Source: Pseudomonas psychrophila
GTDB lineage: Bacteria > Pseudomonadota > Gammaproteobacteria > Pseudomonadales > Pseudomonadaceae
Direction of reading: 5' to 3'
NCBI RefSeq assembly: GCF_001043005.1
Contig: NZ_JYKZ01000002.1
Location: forward strand, 124,001-188,000
Length of the DNA: 64,000 nucleotides
The notes under the pieces are model-generated. The model ran no database searches. It saw nothing but the letters and a program-made list of their open reading frames with translations, and was not told where the DNA came from. Below are positions 45,861 to 54,022 of the stretch, piece by piece (the stretch's first letter is position 1; every line of letters starts with the position of its first letter). Position numbers and translations under genes: made by a program.

Positions 45861-48446
45861 CTAGGTTGCGAGACCTTCCACCGTGCCCTTCGCCTGATCC
45901 AACCAGCTTTTTTGGGGGGGTGTCTGGGCCAACGTTCCATCAAGTAGGGTGGCCGACGAAGTGGGCACTGCTGCTTTAAGTGCTTGCGAGGCTTTGAGCA
46001 TCGCAATCAAGTCATCAGTGGTGGCGGTTTTCTCAGTCAGTGCCGGCGGAACCGGCAACGCTTGGGCCGCTTTTGACAGAGCGCCCGTGTCGGCGGTAAA
46101 GGTGCGAATCGACTCCAACCCATCAAGCATCGGCAGTGCCAGACCTGTCACGCGGTCAAACGCACTGATGCTTGGGAAACCCACCTTGCCGCGAAATACC
46201 GGGGTGCCCAGCGACGGAAGAATGAGCCCCACCAAGAAGCGTGGGTCTCGGCGTTTAATGGTCAAACCAACACTGGTCACCGCCAACGCCACGCCAACCA
46301 CTCGCTCAGCGGTGACCAAGAGCGATAGCTCGTTATTGGATTCATTGTCGAAAAAGATGCCGCGATAACGAAAGTAGTCGCTGAAAACTTCCCGCTCATT
46401 GAATGCCGCGTTCATAAACCATGCCCGAGAGTCATGCACATGCTCATCAAACAACCGGATAATCGGAAAGACTTTATCGTTTAACGACTTGCCGTCTGCG
46501 CCAAACAGTGCGGCGTAATTCATCTCTCCAGCCTTGCGCAGGTCGGCATAGTGCTGGGCTTCGTCCTGCGAATTGGTCATGTACACAAGCCCACCCACCA
46601 AGGTGTTGGCAAGGGTGCCAAGACTAAATATTTCTCCTGCGCTCAAGCTCCACTCGGGCACATAATCACGCCGAAAATCGGCCATGGCGTTGAGCAACTG
46701 TCGACAATCAAGGTTCGGCTCATACATCTTGCTGGTGTTGAAGGCGTTCGCGGACGTGGTGCCGGTACGACGTTCATACTCCAACTTGGTAGCTTGATTA
46801 GTTTTTTGAGTTGCCAACTGACTTTCAGACCAGACAGGCGCCGAGCTGCCGGCACGGTTGGCCGCATCTTCCTCAAGTTGCATATTGTGTAAAGCTTCAA
46901 AGGCGTCGACTTCCTCGGAGGTCATGTCTGCCTGCGGACCGTTTTTCATCACTTTGACATAAGCGTCAGTGTGGTTGGCCCGCCCCTTGGCATAACGACT
47001 GATTCGCCAACCGGTAATCAACCCTGCTTCACGGGCCATCACCTCTTCCAATGGGCCGTTATCCATGGCGTCGAGCCAGGTGTTGAAACGATTGATCAGG
47101 ACGGTGCCTACGTCGTATTCATGTTCTGTTTGTACGTCCATGACTAACCATGGCCAACGCTCTTTCAACTCATTGCTAAACGCCTTTGAAGGGGCCTGCA
47201 ACGGCGCCCCAATCTTGTAGGCCTCACTGTACATATGGTGCAGAGCGATTTGCGACAACACCAAGTGGCCACCCTCTGCGGCCCTGCCTTGGTCGCCGGG
47301 CGGGTAGCCGCCGCCGACGTCGGAGTGCATGCCGGGGTAGATGTATTCCGCTGTGCCTTGGCGATAGGTGGAAGGGCAGTGTGGATCGTCAGCGTCGGCT
47401 TTGCGCCGAATCGAGTCTACGGGGAAGCAACTGCGCTGTTCGTGAGCCGCAACCAGATGCACGCAGTGCTCAAGAAACGTCTCCGAATCCGACAACCGCA
47501 TGCTGCCATCGGCCCAGCCCATGTGCCCGGCAGCAAACGGCGCCAAGTACGGAATGCCCACGGAGGCCACGGTGTCGAACAACCCCATAAACACAATTTT
47601 GATCGGTAGCCCGGCCAACAAGTAGCAGGTATCACCCTCCACATCGACCTTGGTCAAGACTTCAAGCCAGGTGGCAAATGCTCGCGCCTCGGCAGCCCCC
47701 CGTGAAAAACCATAAACAAACAGACGCACTGCCATGATTTTAGGGATCGACTTGGCCTTATGAGCGGCATCAATTTGGCTTTCAAGTTCCGCCAACGGTT
47801 GAGCCAAAACCTCTCGGCGGCGCGTATAGCTGCTTTTGAATATCGAAGCCCCGAGCGCGTCTTCGGTAAGGCTGGTGCCCATTTTTTGCACGAGGGCGTA
47901 GGCATCCACTGGATCAAGGTAAGTCTCGCCAGATGCCCTTTTCAGCGCATCGATCAAACGGGTCAACCCCCAGTTGATCCGGTTCTCGCCGCCCGTCGAC
48001 ATCGTCAGCCCTTGACTATCGGGTTTGAACTCGCCTATTTCTTTGAATTCGGTGCCCACCCCCTGCATGTAGTAACGGTAAAAACCCTCTCTCTCTTCTG
48101 ATTCGGAACCAGAACCTCCCAGGCTCGCATGAAACAGGCGAGCCACATTGGTCGTGGTTGAAGGCAATGCCAGGCTGTCTGAAGGCTCATGGTTGTTCGT
48201 GCCGTCAAAGCACAGCGTGACTGTCACGATCTTCATGCATGGCGCGCCTGCGTAAACCCTTCCAGCTGCACGGTCTGCGTCCATCGCCTGTTGTTCATAC
48301 GGGTGGAAGGCCACCTGTTGCGTCCGATAATTACGCAATACATCCCCTGGCATTTGCGGCAGCATCCCGTCCATTTTGAAATCAGGTGTCGGGCTGAGGA
48401 ATGCCGCAGCAGGCTTTTGGACTGGTGGGGTCATGGCTTCGGACAT
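45861..48446 (-). CDS. T6SS phospholipase effector, DUF2235 (Tle1-like)
   Basis: 861 residues. The DUF2235 alpha/beta-hydrolase domain begins at VTVTLCFDGTNNHE (about 75). The lipase nucleophile motif is YGFSRG (S248); D291 in MGLFDTVAS and H374 in PGMHSDVGGGYP complete a likely catalytic triad. A hydrophobic stretch near 712-735 may be a membrane anchor. In the Tle1 family such proteins are delivered by VgrG into the periplasm of rival cells and cleave phospholipids. The order vgrG, DUF4123 adaptor, DUF3304 immunity, DUF2235 effector is the known Tle1 locus layout. Its start overlaps the immunity gene by 16 bases. Confidence 0.9.
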   Translation of the reverse strand: MSEAMTPPVQKPAAAFLSPTPDFKMDGMLPQMPGDVLRNYRTQQVAFHPYEQQAMDADRAAGRVYAGAPCMKIVTVTLCFDGTNNHEPSDSLALPSTTTNVARLFHASLGGSGSESEEREGFYRYYMQGVGTEFKEIGEFKPDSQGLTMSTGGENRINWGLTRLIDALKRASGETYLDPVDAYALVQKMGTSLTEDALGASIFKSSYTRRREVLAQPLAELESQIDAAHKAKSIPKIMAVRLFVYGFSRGAAEARAFATWLEVLTKVDVEGDTCYLLAGLPIKIVFMGLFDTVASVGIPYLAPFAAGHMGWADGSMRLSDSETFLEHCVHLVAAHEQRSCFPVDSIRRKADADDPHCPSTYRQGTAEYIYPGMHSDVGGGYPPGDQGRAAEGGHLVLSQIALHHMYSEAYKIGAPLQAPSKAFSNELKERWPWLVMDVQTEHEYDVGTVLINRFNTWLDAMDNGPLEEVMAREAGLITGWRISRYAKGRANHTDAYVKVMKNGPQADMTSEEVDAFEALHNMQLEEDAANRAGSSAPVWSESQLATQKTNQATKLEYERRTGTTSANAFNTSKMYEPNLDCRQLLNAMADFRRDYVPEWSLSAGEIFSLGTLANTLVGGLVYMTNSQDEAQHYADLRKAGEMNYAALFGADGKSLNDKVFPIIRLFDEHVHDSRAWFMNAAFNEREVFSDYFRYRGIFFDNESNNELSLLVTAERVVGVALAVTSVGLTIKRRDPRFLVGLILPSLGTPVFRGKVGFPSISAFDRVTGLALPMLDGLESIRTFTADTGALSKAAQALPVPPALTEKTATTDDLIAMLKASQALKAAVPTSSATLLDGTLAQTPPQKSWLDQAKGTVEGLAT

Positions 48447-48949
48447 GTGGCTGGTTCCTCCATTTTTTGAGGGAAACGATAGGGATATTTGGGTGTGCGG
48501 GGCAGCATAAGAACTGCCGTAACAGCTACTTGGTTACAGGGCAAAAAATGCACATTGACGACACCTAGCCGCTCATATGGCGCGACAGCCACAACCGCGC
48601 GATGACGGGTGTATTTGGCTGCATGCAACTTGTAAGCAGCCCGATAACCATCTGTCCCAAGCGGAGGCCAATTTGCTGAGGCATGCGGATTGGGGTCTTT
48701 CTCCCATTCAACCACCACGGTCAAGCCGGGGTGCCACTTCACTGGAAGCGGTGCGCAGCACATTTGGCCGCCCCCGTATCCATAAGGGGACAGATTCGGC
48801 CCGCCATTACCATTTACCGAGAACCGATTAATCGCCGCCGAGGTATGGCTATAGCCCTCGATAGGCGTGCCTAATCTCTCAGGCTGGGACTGCGCACAGC
48901 CCTGCAGCGAGAGGCCGCTCATTAACATCACAAGGAGTAAACGGATCAT
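48431..48949 (-). CDS. DUF3304 lipoprotein, immunity protein copy 1 (beside the effector)
   Basis: 172 residues. A lipoprotein signal peptide ends in the lipobox LQGC (C18), so the mature protein is a periplasmic lipoprotein, where it can block a lipase. DUF3304 proteins are the immunity partners (Tli1 type) of DUF2235 effectors. Residues 1-89 equal those of copy 2; 96-113 differ strongly; then TRHRAVVAVAPYE is shared again. Translational overlap with the intact effector indicates this is the cognate immunity. Confidence 0.87.
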   Translation of the reverse strand: MIRLLLVMLMSGLSLQGCAQSQPERLGTPIEGYSHTSAAINRFSVNGNGGPNLSPYGYGGGQMCCAPLPVKWHPGLTVVVEWEKDPNPHASANWPPLGTDGYRAAYKLHAAKYTRHRAVVAVAPYERLGVVNVHFLPCNQVAVTAVLMLPRTPKYPYRFPQKMEEPATCPKP

Positions 48950-48961
48950 AAGACGGCCTCG

Positions 48962-49117
48962 TTACGAGTCAGGGTTAGTGGAAGGTGAAGGCAATGCCAG
49001 GCTGTCTGAAACATCCCCTGGCGTTTGCGGCAGCAGCCCGCCCATTTTGAAATCAGGTGTCGGGCTGAGGAATGCCGCAGCAGGCTTTTGGACTGGTAGG
49101 GTCATGGCTTCGGACAT
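48962..49117 (-). pseudogene. 51-codon stump of a second effector gene
   Basis: The reading frame starts like the full effector (MSEAMT.PVQKPAAAFLSP), runs to PGDV (residue 36), then jumps to SDSLALPS, which are residues 89-96 of the full protein: an in-frame deletion of 52 codons. It then reads into a copied 3' tail of the DUF4123 gene and stops. Its start overlaps immunity copy 2 by 16 bases, exactly as in the intact pair. The catalytic domain is gone. Confidence 0.85.
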
Positions 49118-49655
49118 GTGGCTGGTTCCTCCATTTTTTGAGGGAAGTTAAATGGGTAGCCCGGTTGACCAGGAAGTACGGCTACAGCTGAAACCGCAAC
49201 TTGATTGCACGGTAGAAAATGAACGTCTATTGCGCCCAACTCTTCATATGGCGCGACAGCCACAACCGCGCGATGACGGGTGTAGTGAGTTTCGTGCTCT
49301 CTGGCCGCCTTGCGCCAAGCATCAGAAAATGGAGGATCTGGCCAATTAGCGGAATCATGCGGATTGGGGTCTTTCTCCCATTCAACCACCACGGTCAAGC
49401 CTGGGTGCCACTTCACTGGAAGCGGTGCGCAGCACATTTGGCCGCCCCCGTATCCATAAGGGGACAGATTCGGCCCGCCATTACCATTTACCGAGAACCG
49501 ATTAATCGCCGCCGAGGTATGGCTATAGCCCTCGATAGGCGTGCCTAATCTCTCAGGCTGGGACTGCGCACAGCCCTGCAGCGAGAGGCCGCTCATTAGC
49601 ATCACAAGGAGTAAACGGATCATAAAACGGCCTAGCTACGAGTCAGGGTTAGTGG
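48963..49655 (-). repeat. Tandem duplication in the effector/immunity region
   Basis: The 19 bp TACGAGTCAGGGTTAGTGG at 48963-48981 and 49637-49655 mark matching points of two units 674 bp apart. Each unit holds the DUF4123 3' tail, a DUF3304 gene and the start of the effector gene. The span given runs from one marker to the other. Confidence 0.85.
49102..49623 (-). CDS. DUF3304 lipoprotein, immunity protein copy 2 (orphan)
   Basis: 173 residues with the same lipobox and an N-terminal half identical to copy 1 over 89 residues; D90 replaces A90. The central patch (about 96-113) is different (FSDAWRKAAREHETH), and the C-terminal part is similar with scattered changes, ending PQKMEEPATCPKP in both. 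No full effector gene follows it. It may protect against a related effector of other strains. Confidence 0.87.
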   Translation of the reverse strand: MIRLLLVMLMSGLSLQGCAQSQPERLGTPIEGYSHTSAAINRFSVNGNGGPNLSPYGYGGGQMCCAPLPVKWHPGLTVVVEWEKDPNPHDSANWPDPPFSDAWRKAAREHETHYTRHRAVVAVAPYEELGAIDVHFLPCNQVAVSAVAVLPGQPGYPFNFPQKMEEPATCPKP

Positions 49656-50429
49656 CCGGTGTTCGCTCAGCGCGCTGGCGATAAAATCTTCGTGATGCCG
49701 TTTTTCCAGTTTCTGCCGGCTGATATCCAGGTGGACTGTGATCAGGCAGCGAATCATGGCTTCGCGTGAGGTGAACCCATGTTCGTTTGGCGTTTTTTCG
49801 TAGACCTTGAACCACCGAATTGCAGCGCTTACGGCTTGCAAGTGCAAAACGTGCTCATCGCTCATACTCATGCCACTCAGCGTATTCTGGTTGTTTGGAC
49901 GGCTGTCGAACCCGGAAAGAGTTGCGGCTTTGCTGTCATGGTCGATCCAGTGCCACTGAATGACCGGGGCGTGGAAAAGCTCTTGCTGGTGGGGGGAAAG
50001 CTGGTCGCAAAAATACCTGAACAGGCGCGTGTCGTAATAACGCAGCACACCACAGCAGGCTCCATTGCTCCAGGTAGCCTGGGTAGCACCGCGCAAGTGC
50101 GCCGCCAATTCCGCGAAGGGCCAGCGACTGATCAGTATCAGCGCACAAAAGTTGTGATGGACCGCGTTAAGCAGCTTCGCAATCCCCGCACACTGCTCTT
50201 GGCTGGCCAACACAATACGCAACAGTACGGGGCCCTGATGCGCCAATTCTTGCTCAGGCGTTTGCTCAAATAGCCAGGCGCACGAAGATGCAGGTGTCAA
50301 TTCAAGCAGCGTCGGTAGCAGTGGGATTGGCAGCGCCGCGCAATCGATCAGTACATCCAGGTGATCAAGTTGTGCGCTACGGGCCTCTTTCATCAGGCGG
50401 TGCAGCCAATCCTTCGCGGTCGGTAACAT
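49632..50429 (-). CDS. DUF4123 T6SS adaptor/chaperone
   Basis: 265 residues with the DUF4123 pattern (LDVLIDCAALPIPL, PFAELAAHLRGATQ, LLRYYD-like VLRYYDTRLFRYF near 128). DUF4123 proteins load a specific effector onto the VgrG spike. It lies between vgrG and the immunity gene, as expected for the Tle1 effector here. 37 bases separate it from vgrG. Confidence 0.87.
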   Translation of the reverse strand: MLPTAKDWLHRLMKEARSAQLDHLDVLIDCAALPIPLLPTLLELTPASSCAWLFEQTPEQELAHQGPVLLRIVLASQEQCAGIAKLLNAVHHNFCALILISRWPFAELAAHLRGATQATWSNGACCGVLRYYDTRLFRYFCDQLSPHQQELFHAPVIQWHWIDHDSKAATLSGFDSRPNNQNTLSGMSMSDEHVLHLQAVSAAIRWFKVYEKTPNEHGFTSREAMIRCLITVHLDISRQKLEKRHHEDFIASALSEHRPLTLTRS

Positions 50430-50466
50430 GAGCCTTCCTTGTTCTATGGTGTTCGCTAAATAAGTG

Positions 50467-52539
50467 TTAACGCGGCACTAACGCTTCGGCCTTGACCTGT
50501 GCGGCTAACAAACAATCCTTGCACACCGGTTTTGGCTGCAGTGGCGGCTCGGTTTCCAGAGAGGTTTGATTCGACTGATTTTGTTTCTGTTCCAGTAAGG
50601 ACGGCACGGCCAACAGGCCGAGTAAGTTAGGCAGCAACGGCGCCGCCGCTGTCCCACTGATAGGTGCGCCACCGATTTGAATCTCGGTGCTGCTGAAGAT
50701 GCCGCCGGGGCCGATGACAATGTGCTGGCCGCCGGCCTTCAAGGTAATGCTCGCACCCGCGTCGAGGATTAGATTGGCCCCGGCCTTGAGATGGACTTCC
50801 TGGCCAGCCTCGGCGACTAAGGTCTGTCCGACGCGGGTGTGACTGCTGCTGGCTACCTGCAAGTAATCGTTGGCCTTGAGTTCTACCTTGCGATCCGCCG
50901 TCACGGTGCGCTGATCCTCGGCTTCGAACACCACGATGTTGTTGCCTTTGATGGTTTCATGCCGCTCGTTACCGACCTCAAGACGACTGTCGTTTTCAAC
51001 TTTCTGTTCCATGTCGCGCTGAGCGCGCAGATAGATCAGCTCTTGACCCGTACGGTCTTCGAGGTGCAGCTCGTTGAATCCGGTACTGCCCGGTGAGCTG
51101 CGGCTGCGCAATACGCTGCGGGTCTTGTGTGCAGGCAACTCGTAAGGCACCGGGTTGAGGCTATTGGCCAGGCAGCCACTGACCAATGGCTGATCAGGGT
51201 CGCCTTCGAGGAAGGTGACTAACACTTCCATCCCTACCCGTGGAATCGTGACGCCGCCGTGGCTGCTGCCGGCCCAACTGGAGGCCACACGCAGCCAGTA
51301 GCTGGACTTGTCATCGGCTTTGCCTTCGCGATCCCAGTGGAACTTGACCTTGATTCGGCCATAGGCATCGCAGTAAATCTCCTCCCCGGCAGGACCTGTC
51401 ACCAAGGCCGTTTGGCTGCCCAGTACTCGAGGCTTGGGGTACGCTTGTTGCGGGCGATAAAACACGTCCCACGGGGTGACTACGAAGCGGTTGCGATAGC
51501 CCTGCTCAAAGCGCTCATCAGACAACCTGTCACTTGCTATGTTCTCCTCCAAAACCTGAGGCTGGTAGCCCTGGTGATGGACTTCAGTGAGCAGCCAGAG
51601 CGCGTTCCACTCTTTGCGCGGGTGCTCGATGAGCAACATGAAGTGCCCGCTGACCAGTGTTGGCTGATCGCTTTTGCCCTCGGCCTGCCGGTAGTCGGCG
51701 CGGTGGCGTTCAAGGGCGCGTTGTGTCAAGGGCTTGCCGCGCTGGCGTTGTACGAACCGTCCAGGGTAGTCATAGTCCTCAAGGTCAGGCTGAAGGCTCC
51801 GTGCTTCAGGACTGTGGGTGGCTTCAACCAGAACCCCGGCCTTCTCGAAGTCGTAATCTCGACGTGTAGTGCGGCTGGTGCGGGCCTCAAAACGCAGATT
51901 AAAGTGCTTGATGGCAGGTTCATCCGCCACCATTCCGCTGCCCTGTACATACGCTGTGGCTTTGTCCAGTTTGGTGAAAACCGTCTGGTCATCGCCGAAT
52001 ACCAGCAAATGAGCGTGTTCGGAATGCTGGAAGTGGTAATGAATGCCTTCTTCATGGCTCAAGCGCTGAATGAAGTGTAAGTCTGACTCGTCGTACTGAA
52101 CACAGTACTCACGCGGCGGGTAGATTGAGTTCAGTTGGAACTGGTAGGCATTGCCATGGATCCCGTGTTCCTCGAGAACTTTTGCAATGATCTGCGGAAC
52201 TGTGCGCTGCTGAAAAATACGCTGATTGGTGCGATGCCTAAGGTACGAGAGCTGAGGTACCAGCGTTAGGCTATAACGAGTCAGACGTTTGCCTGAATCG
52301 CCTTGAGCAATACGGTAAATCTGCCCGTGAATGCCGTTGCCACTCTTGTTAAAAGCCAGAAAGGCCTGCTGGTGAAGTAGACTTTCCAGGTCAAGATCAG
52401 GGCGTTCGCTAATCAACTCTACATTGATCGCAAAGGGTGTGCTGATCGCCTCCCGCCCCTGAAACTCAAGTACGCGAAAACCGTGCTCCCGCCCCTCGAT
52501 GGCCAGGCTGAACTGTGTGTCATTGGCTGGGCTGAACAT
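50467..52539 (-). CDS. vgrG: T6SS spike protein VgrG (TssI)
   Basis: 690 residues: gp27-like base (RVLEFQGREAIS to about 370), gp5 OB-fold (GRIKVKFHWDREGKADD near 390 and SWAGSSHGGVTIPRVGMEV), beta-helix needle with DUF2345-like repeats (about 530-620), and a C-terminal extension from about 640 (CKDCLL motif near 675) that may hold the effector adaptor. Expected to sit on the Hcp tube tip and puncture target cells. GAGGA precedes the ATG. Confidence 0.95.
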   Translation of the reverse strand: MFSPANDTQFSLAIEGREHGFRVLEFQGREAISTPFAINVELISERPDLDLESLLHQQAFLAFNKSGNGIHGQIYRIAQGDSGKRLTRYSLTLVPQLSYLRHRTNQRIFQQRTVPQIIAKVLEEHGIHGNAYQFQLNSIYPPREYCVQYDESDLHFIQRLSHEEGIHYHFQHSEHAHLLVFGDDQTVFTKLDKATAYVQGSGMVADEPAIKHFNLRFEARTSRTTRRDYDFEKAGVLVEATHSPEARSLQPDLEDYDYPGRFVQRQRGKPLTQRALERHRADYRQAEGKSDQPTLVSGHFMLLIEHPRKEWNALWLLTEVHHQGYQPQVLEENIASDRLSDERFEQGYRNRFVVTPWDVFYRPQQAYPKPRVLGSQTALVTGPAGEEIYCDAYGRIKVKFHWDREGKADDKSSYWLRVASSWAGSSHGGVTIPRVGMEVLVTFLEGDPDQPLVSGCLANSLNPVPYELPAHKTRSVLRSRSSPGSTGFNELHLEDRTGQELIYLRAQRDMEQKVENDSRLEVGNERHETIKGNNIVVFEAEDQRTVTADRKVELKANDYLQVASSSHTRVGQTLVAEAGQEVHLKAGANLILDAGASITLKAGGQHIVIGPGGIFSSTEIQIGGAPISGTAAAPLLPNLLGLLAVPSLLEQKQNQSNQTSLETEPPLQPKPVCKDCLLAAQVKAEALVPR

Positions 52540-52626
52540 CCGTTGTTCCTCAAGGTGGACACCTTAGATGTAAGAAACGGCACCAACCGATAAAGAGATT
52601 GATGCCGTGAAACAGCTAGATCAGTT

Positions 52627-53145
52627 TCAGCCTGCGACAGGGGTGCGCCAGTCATCAGAACCGGAGGTGCCGGATACTTCGTGGGTCCAGGTAATTTTAC
52701 GGTAGGTGAACTCAACGTCTTCCAGATGGGTGAAGTGTGAGTTCGACGGGTCCTGGCAGTTATGCATGTAATCCTTGATGTCGACGATGATCGCGTCTTC
52801 GAGTTTGGTGGTGAAGTAGTGCTCTTGAGTACCCGCTGCCGAGGTGCGATACCACTGGATGGTAATCTCAGTCAGGCGCTCGCCGGAGGTCAATGCAGCC
52901 AGCAGCAGCGGCGAGGACTTGTCGAACACCTTGGTGATTTTGACAGGCTTGTGAACGCGTTGGCCGGTCGGTTGACCCGATTGCGGATCACGGGGAATGA
53001 TCACTTCGTGGCTAAAGCCCTGAACCATGACCTGGTCTTCATGACCTTCCTGGTAGGTGTTGCCGACCGAGTCAGCGGTGAAAGCACCGGCGGTGATCAG
53101 GCCCTGCTTGGTACCCGTGATGGACATATATGCTGGCGTAGCCAT
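52627..53145 (-). CDS. hcp: T6SS tube protein Hcp
   Basis: 172 residues of the Hcp1 family (ATPAYMSITGTKQGLITAGA, VQGFSHEVIIPRDPQSGQPTG, HTHLEDVEFTYRKITWTHE in the C-terminal part). Forms stacked hexameric rings secreted with VgrG. AAGGAG lies before ATG 53145. First gene of this orphan module; no structural tss genes are present in the window, so the module must use a main T6SS elsewhere in the genome. Confidence 0.95.
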   Translation of the reverse strand: MATPAYMSITGTKQGLITAGAFTADSVGNTYQEGHEDQVMVQGFSHEVIIPRDPQSGQPTGQRVHKPVKITKVFDKSSPLLLAALTSGERLTEITIQWYRTSAAGTQEHYFTTKLEDAIIVDIKDYMHNCQDPSNSHFTHLEDVEFTYRKITWTHEVSGTSGSDDWRTPVAG

Positions 53146-53544
53146 GAATGCTCTCCTTGCTGAGAATATAGGGACCCACAGGCATGTTTGCGCTGCAGGT
53201 TCCAAAACAATCATCAAGGTTTATGCCAACTAAATTAAGTCCTTGGATTATCAATGACTTGCATTCAAAGTCTTAGGCTTTACTAATTAGTGATATAAGA
53301 ATTATCAATAAAAGTGCGCAAGAAGTTGCGCACTGCTGCGCAACTTCTTGCGCACTTGTCTGTTAGTGTTTAAGTGCGTGCCCTGTAGAGATTTATTCAC
53401 AGGGTTATCCACACTTCAATGTGCAACTTATGGCGCATGATGTCAGTTCAACATTGCGCACTTTAGTCTCCATAAATATCTGTCGTGCAGGAAGTATCTT
53501 CGTGATTTTTAGGCGGGTCCTGCATGTTTGTCTATTGCGATGAG
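53146..53544. promoter_or_regulatory. AT-rich hcp upstream region
   Basis: About 400 bp of clearly lower GC than the rest of the window, with no gene. It holds the probable hcp promoter and a large nested palindrome (53312-53357), with further TTGCGCACTT-like half-sites near 53455. Confidence 0.55.
53312..53357. repeat. 46 bp nested perfect palindrome
   Basis: Two 21 bp arms that are perfect reverse complements flank CTGC. Each arm itself contains a TGCGCAA-GAAG-TTGCGCA type inverted repeat, giving four TGCGCAA half-sites in total. It lies 167 bp upstream of the hcp start. There is no T run, so it is not a standard terminator. Confidence 0.9.
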
Positions 53545-53885
53545 TGTGGTGGACTAATTTTCCCGGCCACCCCGGTAAGTGGAAATGCACGTATTGAGGC
53601 GTTCTCCATGACCGACAAGCGCAAAGTATTCGACGATAGTTTCAAGCTGGAAGTCGTAAAGATGATCAAGGATCGGGGCCTGAGTGTTACGCAGGTTTAT
53701 CGTGATCTTAATCTTGGTGATATGGCTGTTCGACGCTGGGGCCGCCCGGGATCGGAAAGCTGCTGACCTCAGAGCAACACCGTAAGTAATGTACCGCTTG
53801 GTTCGGCAGCTGCTACCGACCCCTTACGAGCGGGGATGGCGTTGAAATCACCTATTGAGGTGTCCGGAATTAACTCACCGCGACA
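53545..53885 (+). mobile_element. Internally deleted IS3-family element
   Basis: Imperfect terminal inverted repeats face each other: 53545-53571 (TGTGGTGGACTAATTTTCCC...) and 53859-53885 (reverse complement begins TGTCGCGGTGAGTTAATTCC). Between them lies only a broken OrfA. About 341 bp remain of an element normally over 1 kb. I saw no clear target duplication. Confidence 0.6.
53608..53791 (+). pseudogene. IS3-family transposase OrfA remnant
   Basis: The ATG at 53608 opens TDKRKVFDDSFKLEVVKMIK and continues DRGLSVTQVYRDLNLGDMAVRRW, the OrfA helix-turn-helix region. The frame then stops, while GIGKLLTSEQHRK, which belongs further on in OrfA, follows in another frame. So there is an internal deletion with a frameshift, and OrfB is absent. 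Confidence 0.8.
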
Positions 53886-54022
53886 GTACTTCAGGCCTTC
53901 CCCAACGGATTATCCCAAGAACGGTAATAAAGATTCACATTTATGCCCGCTTATCGTAGTGCCTGCCAAGCCATAGACTTCTCTATCTCAAGTATCCCCC
54001 TCCTTTTCAGGAATTTGCAGCA
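53886..54022 (+). promoter_or_regulatory. Upstream region of the efflux operon
   Basis: 137 bp between the IS remnant and the outer-membrane factor gene, with AGGAA before the GTG start. The operon promoter should be here, but no regulator gene is adjacent. Confidence 0.4.

Noticed and set aside
48431..49623. Assembly error explaining the duplicated DUF3304 genes
   Set aside because: The copies differ in a central block and along the C-terminal half, so a simple assembly duplicate is unlikely, though reads should still confirm the junction.
53312..53357. Part of a CRISPR array
   Set aside because: A single palindrome with a 4-base centre, no repeat-spacer periodicity and no cas genes.
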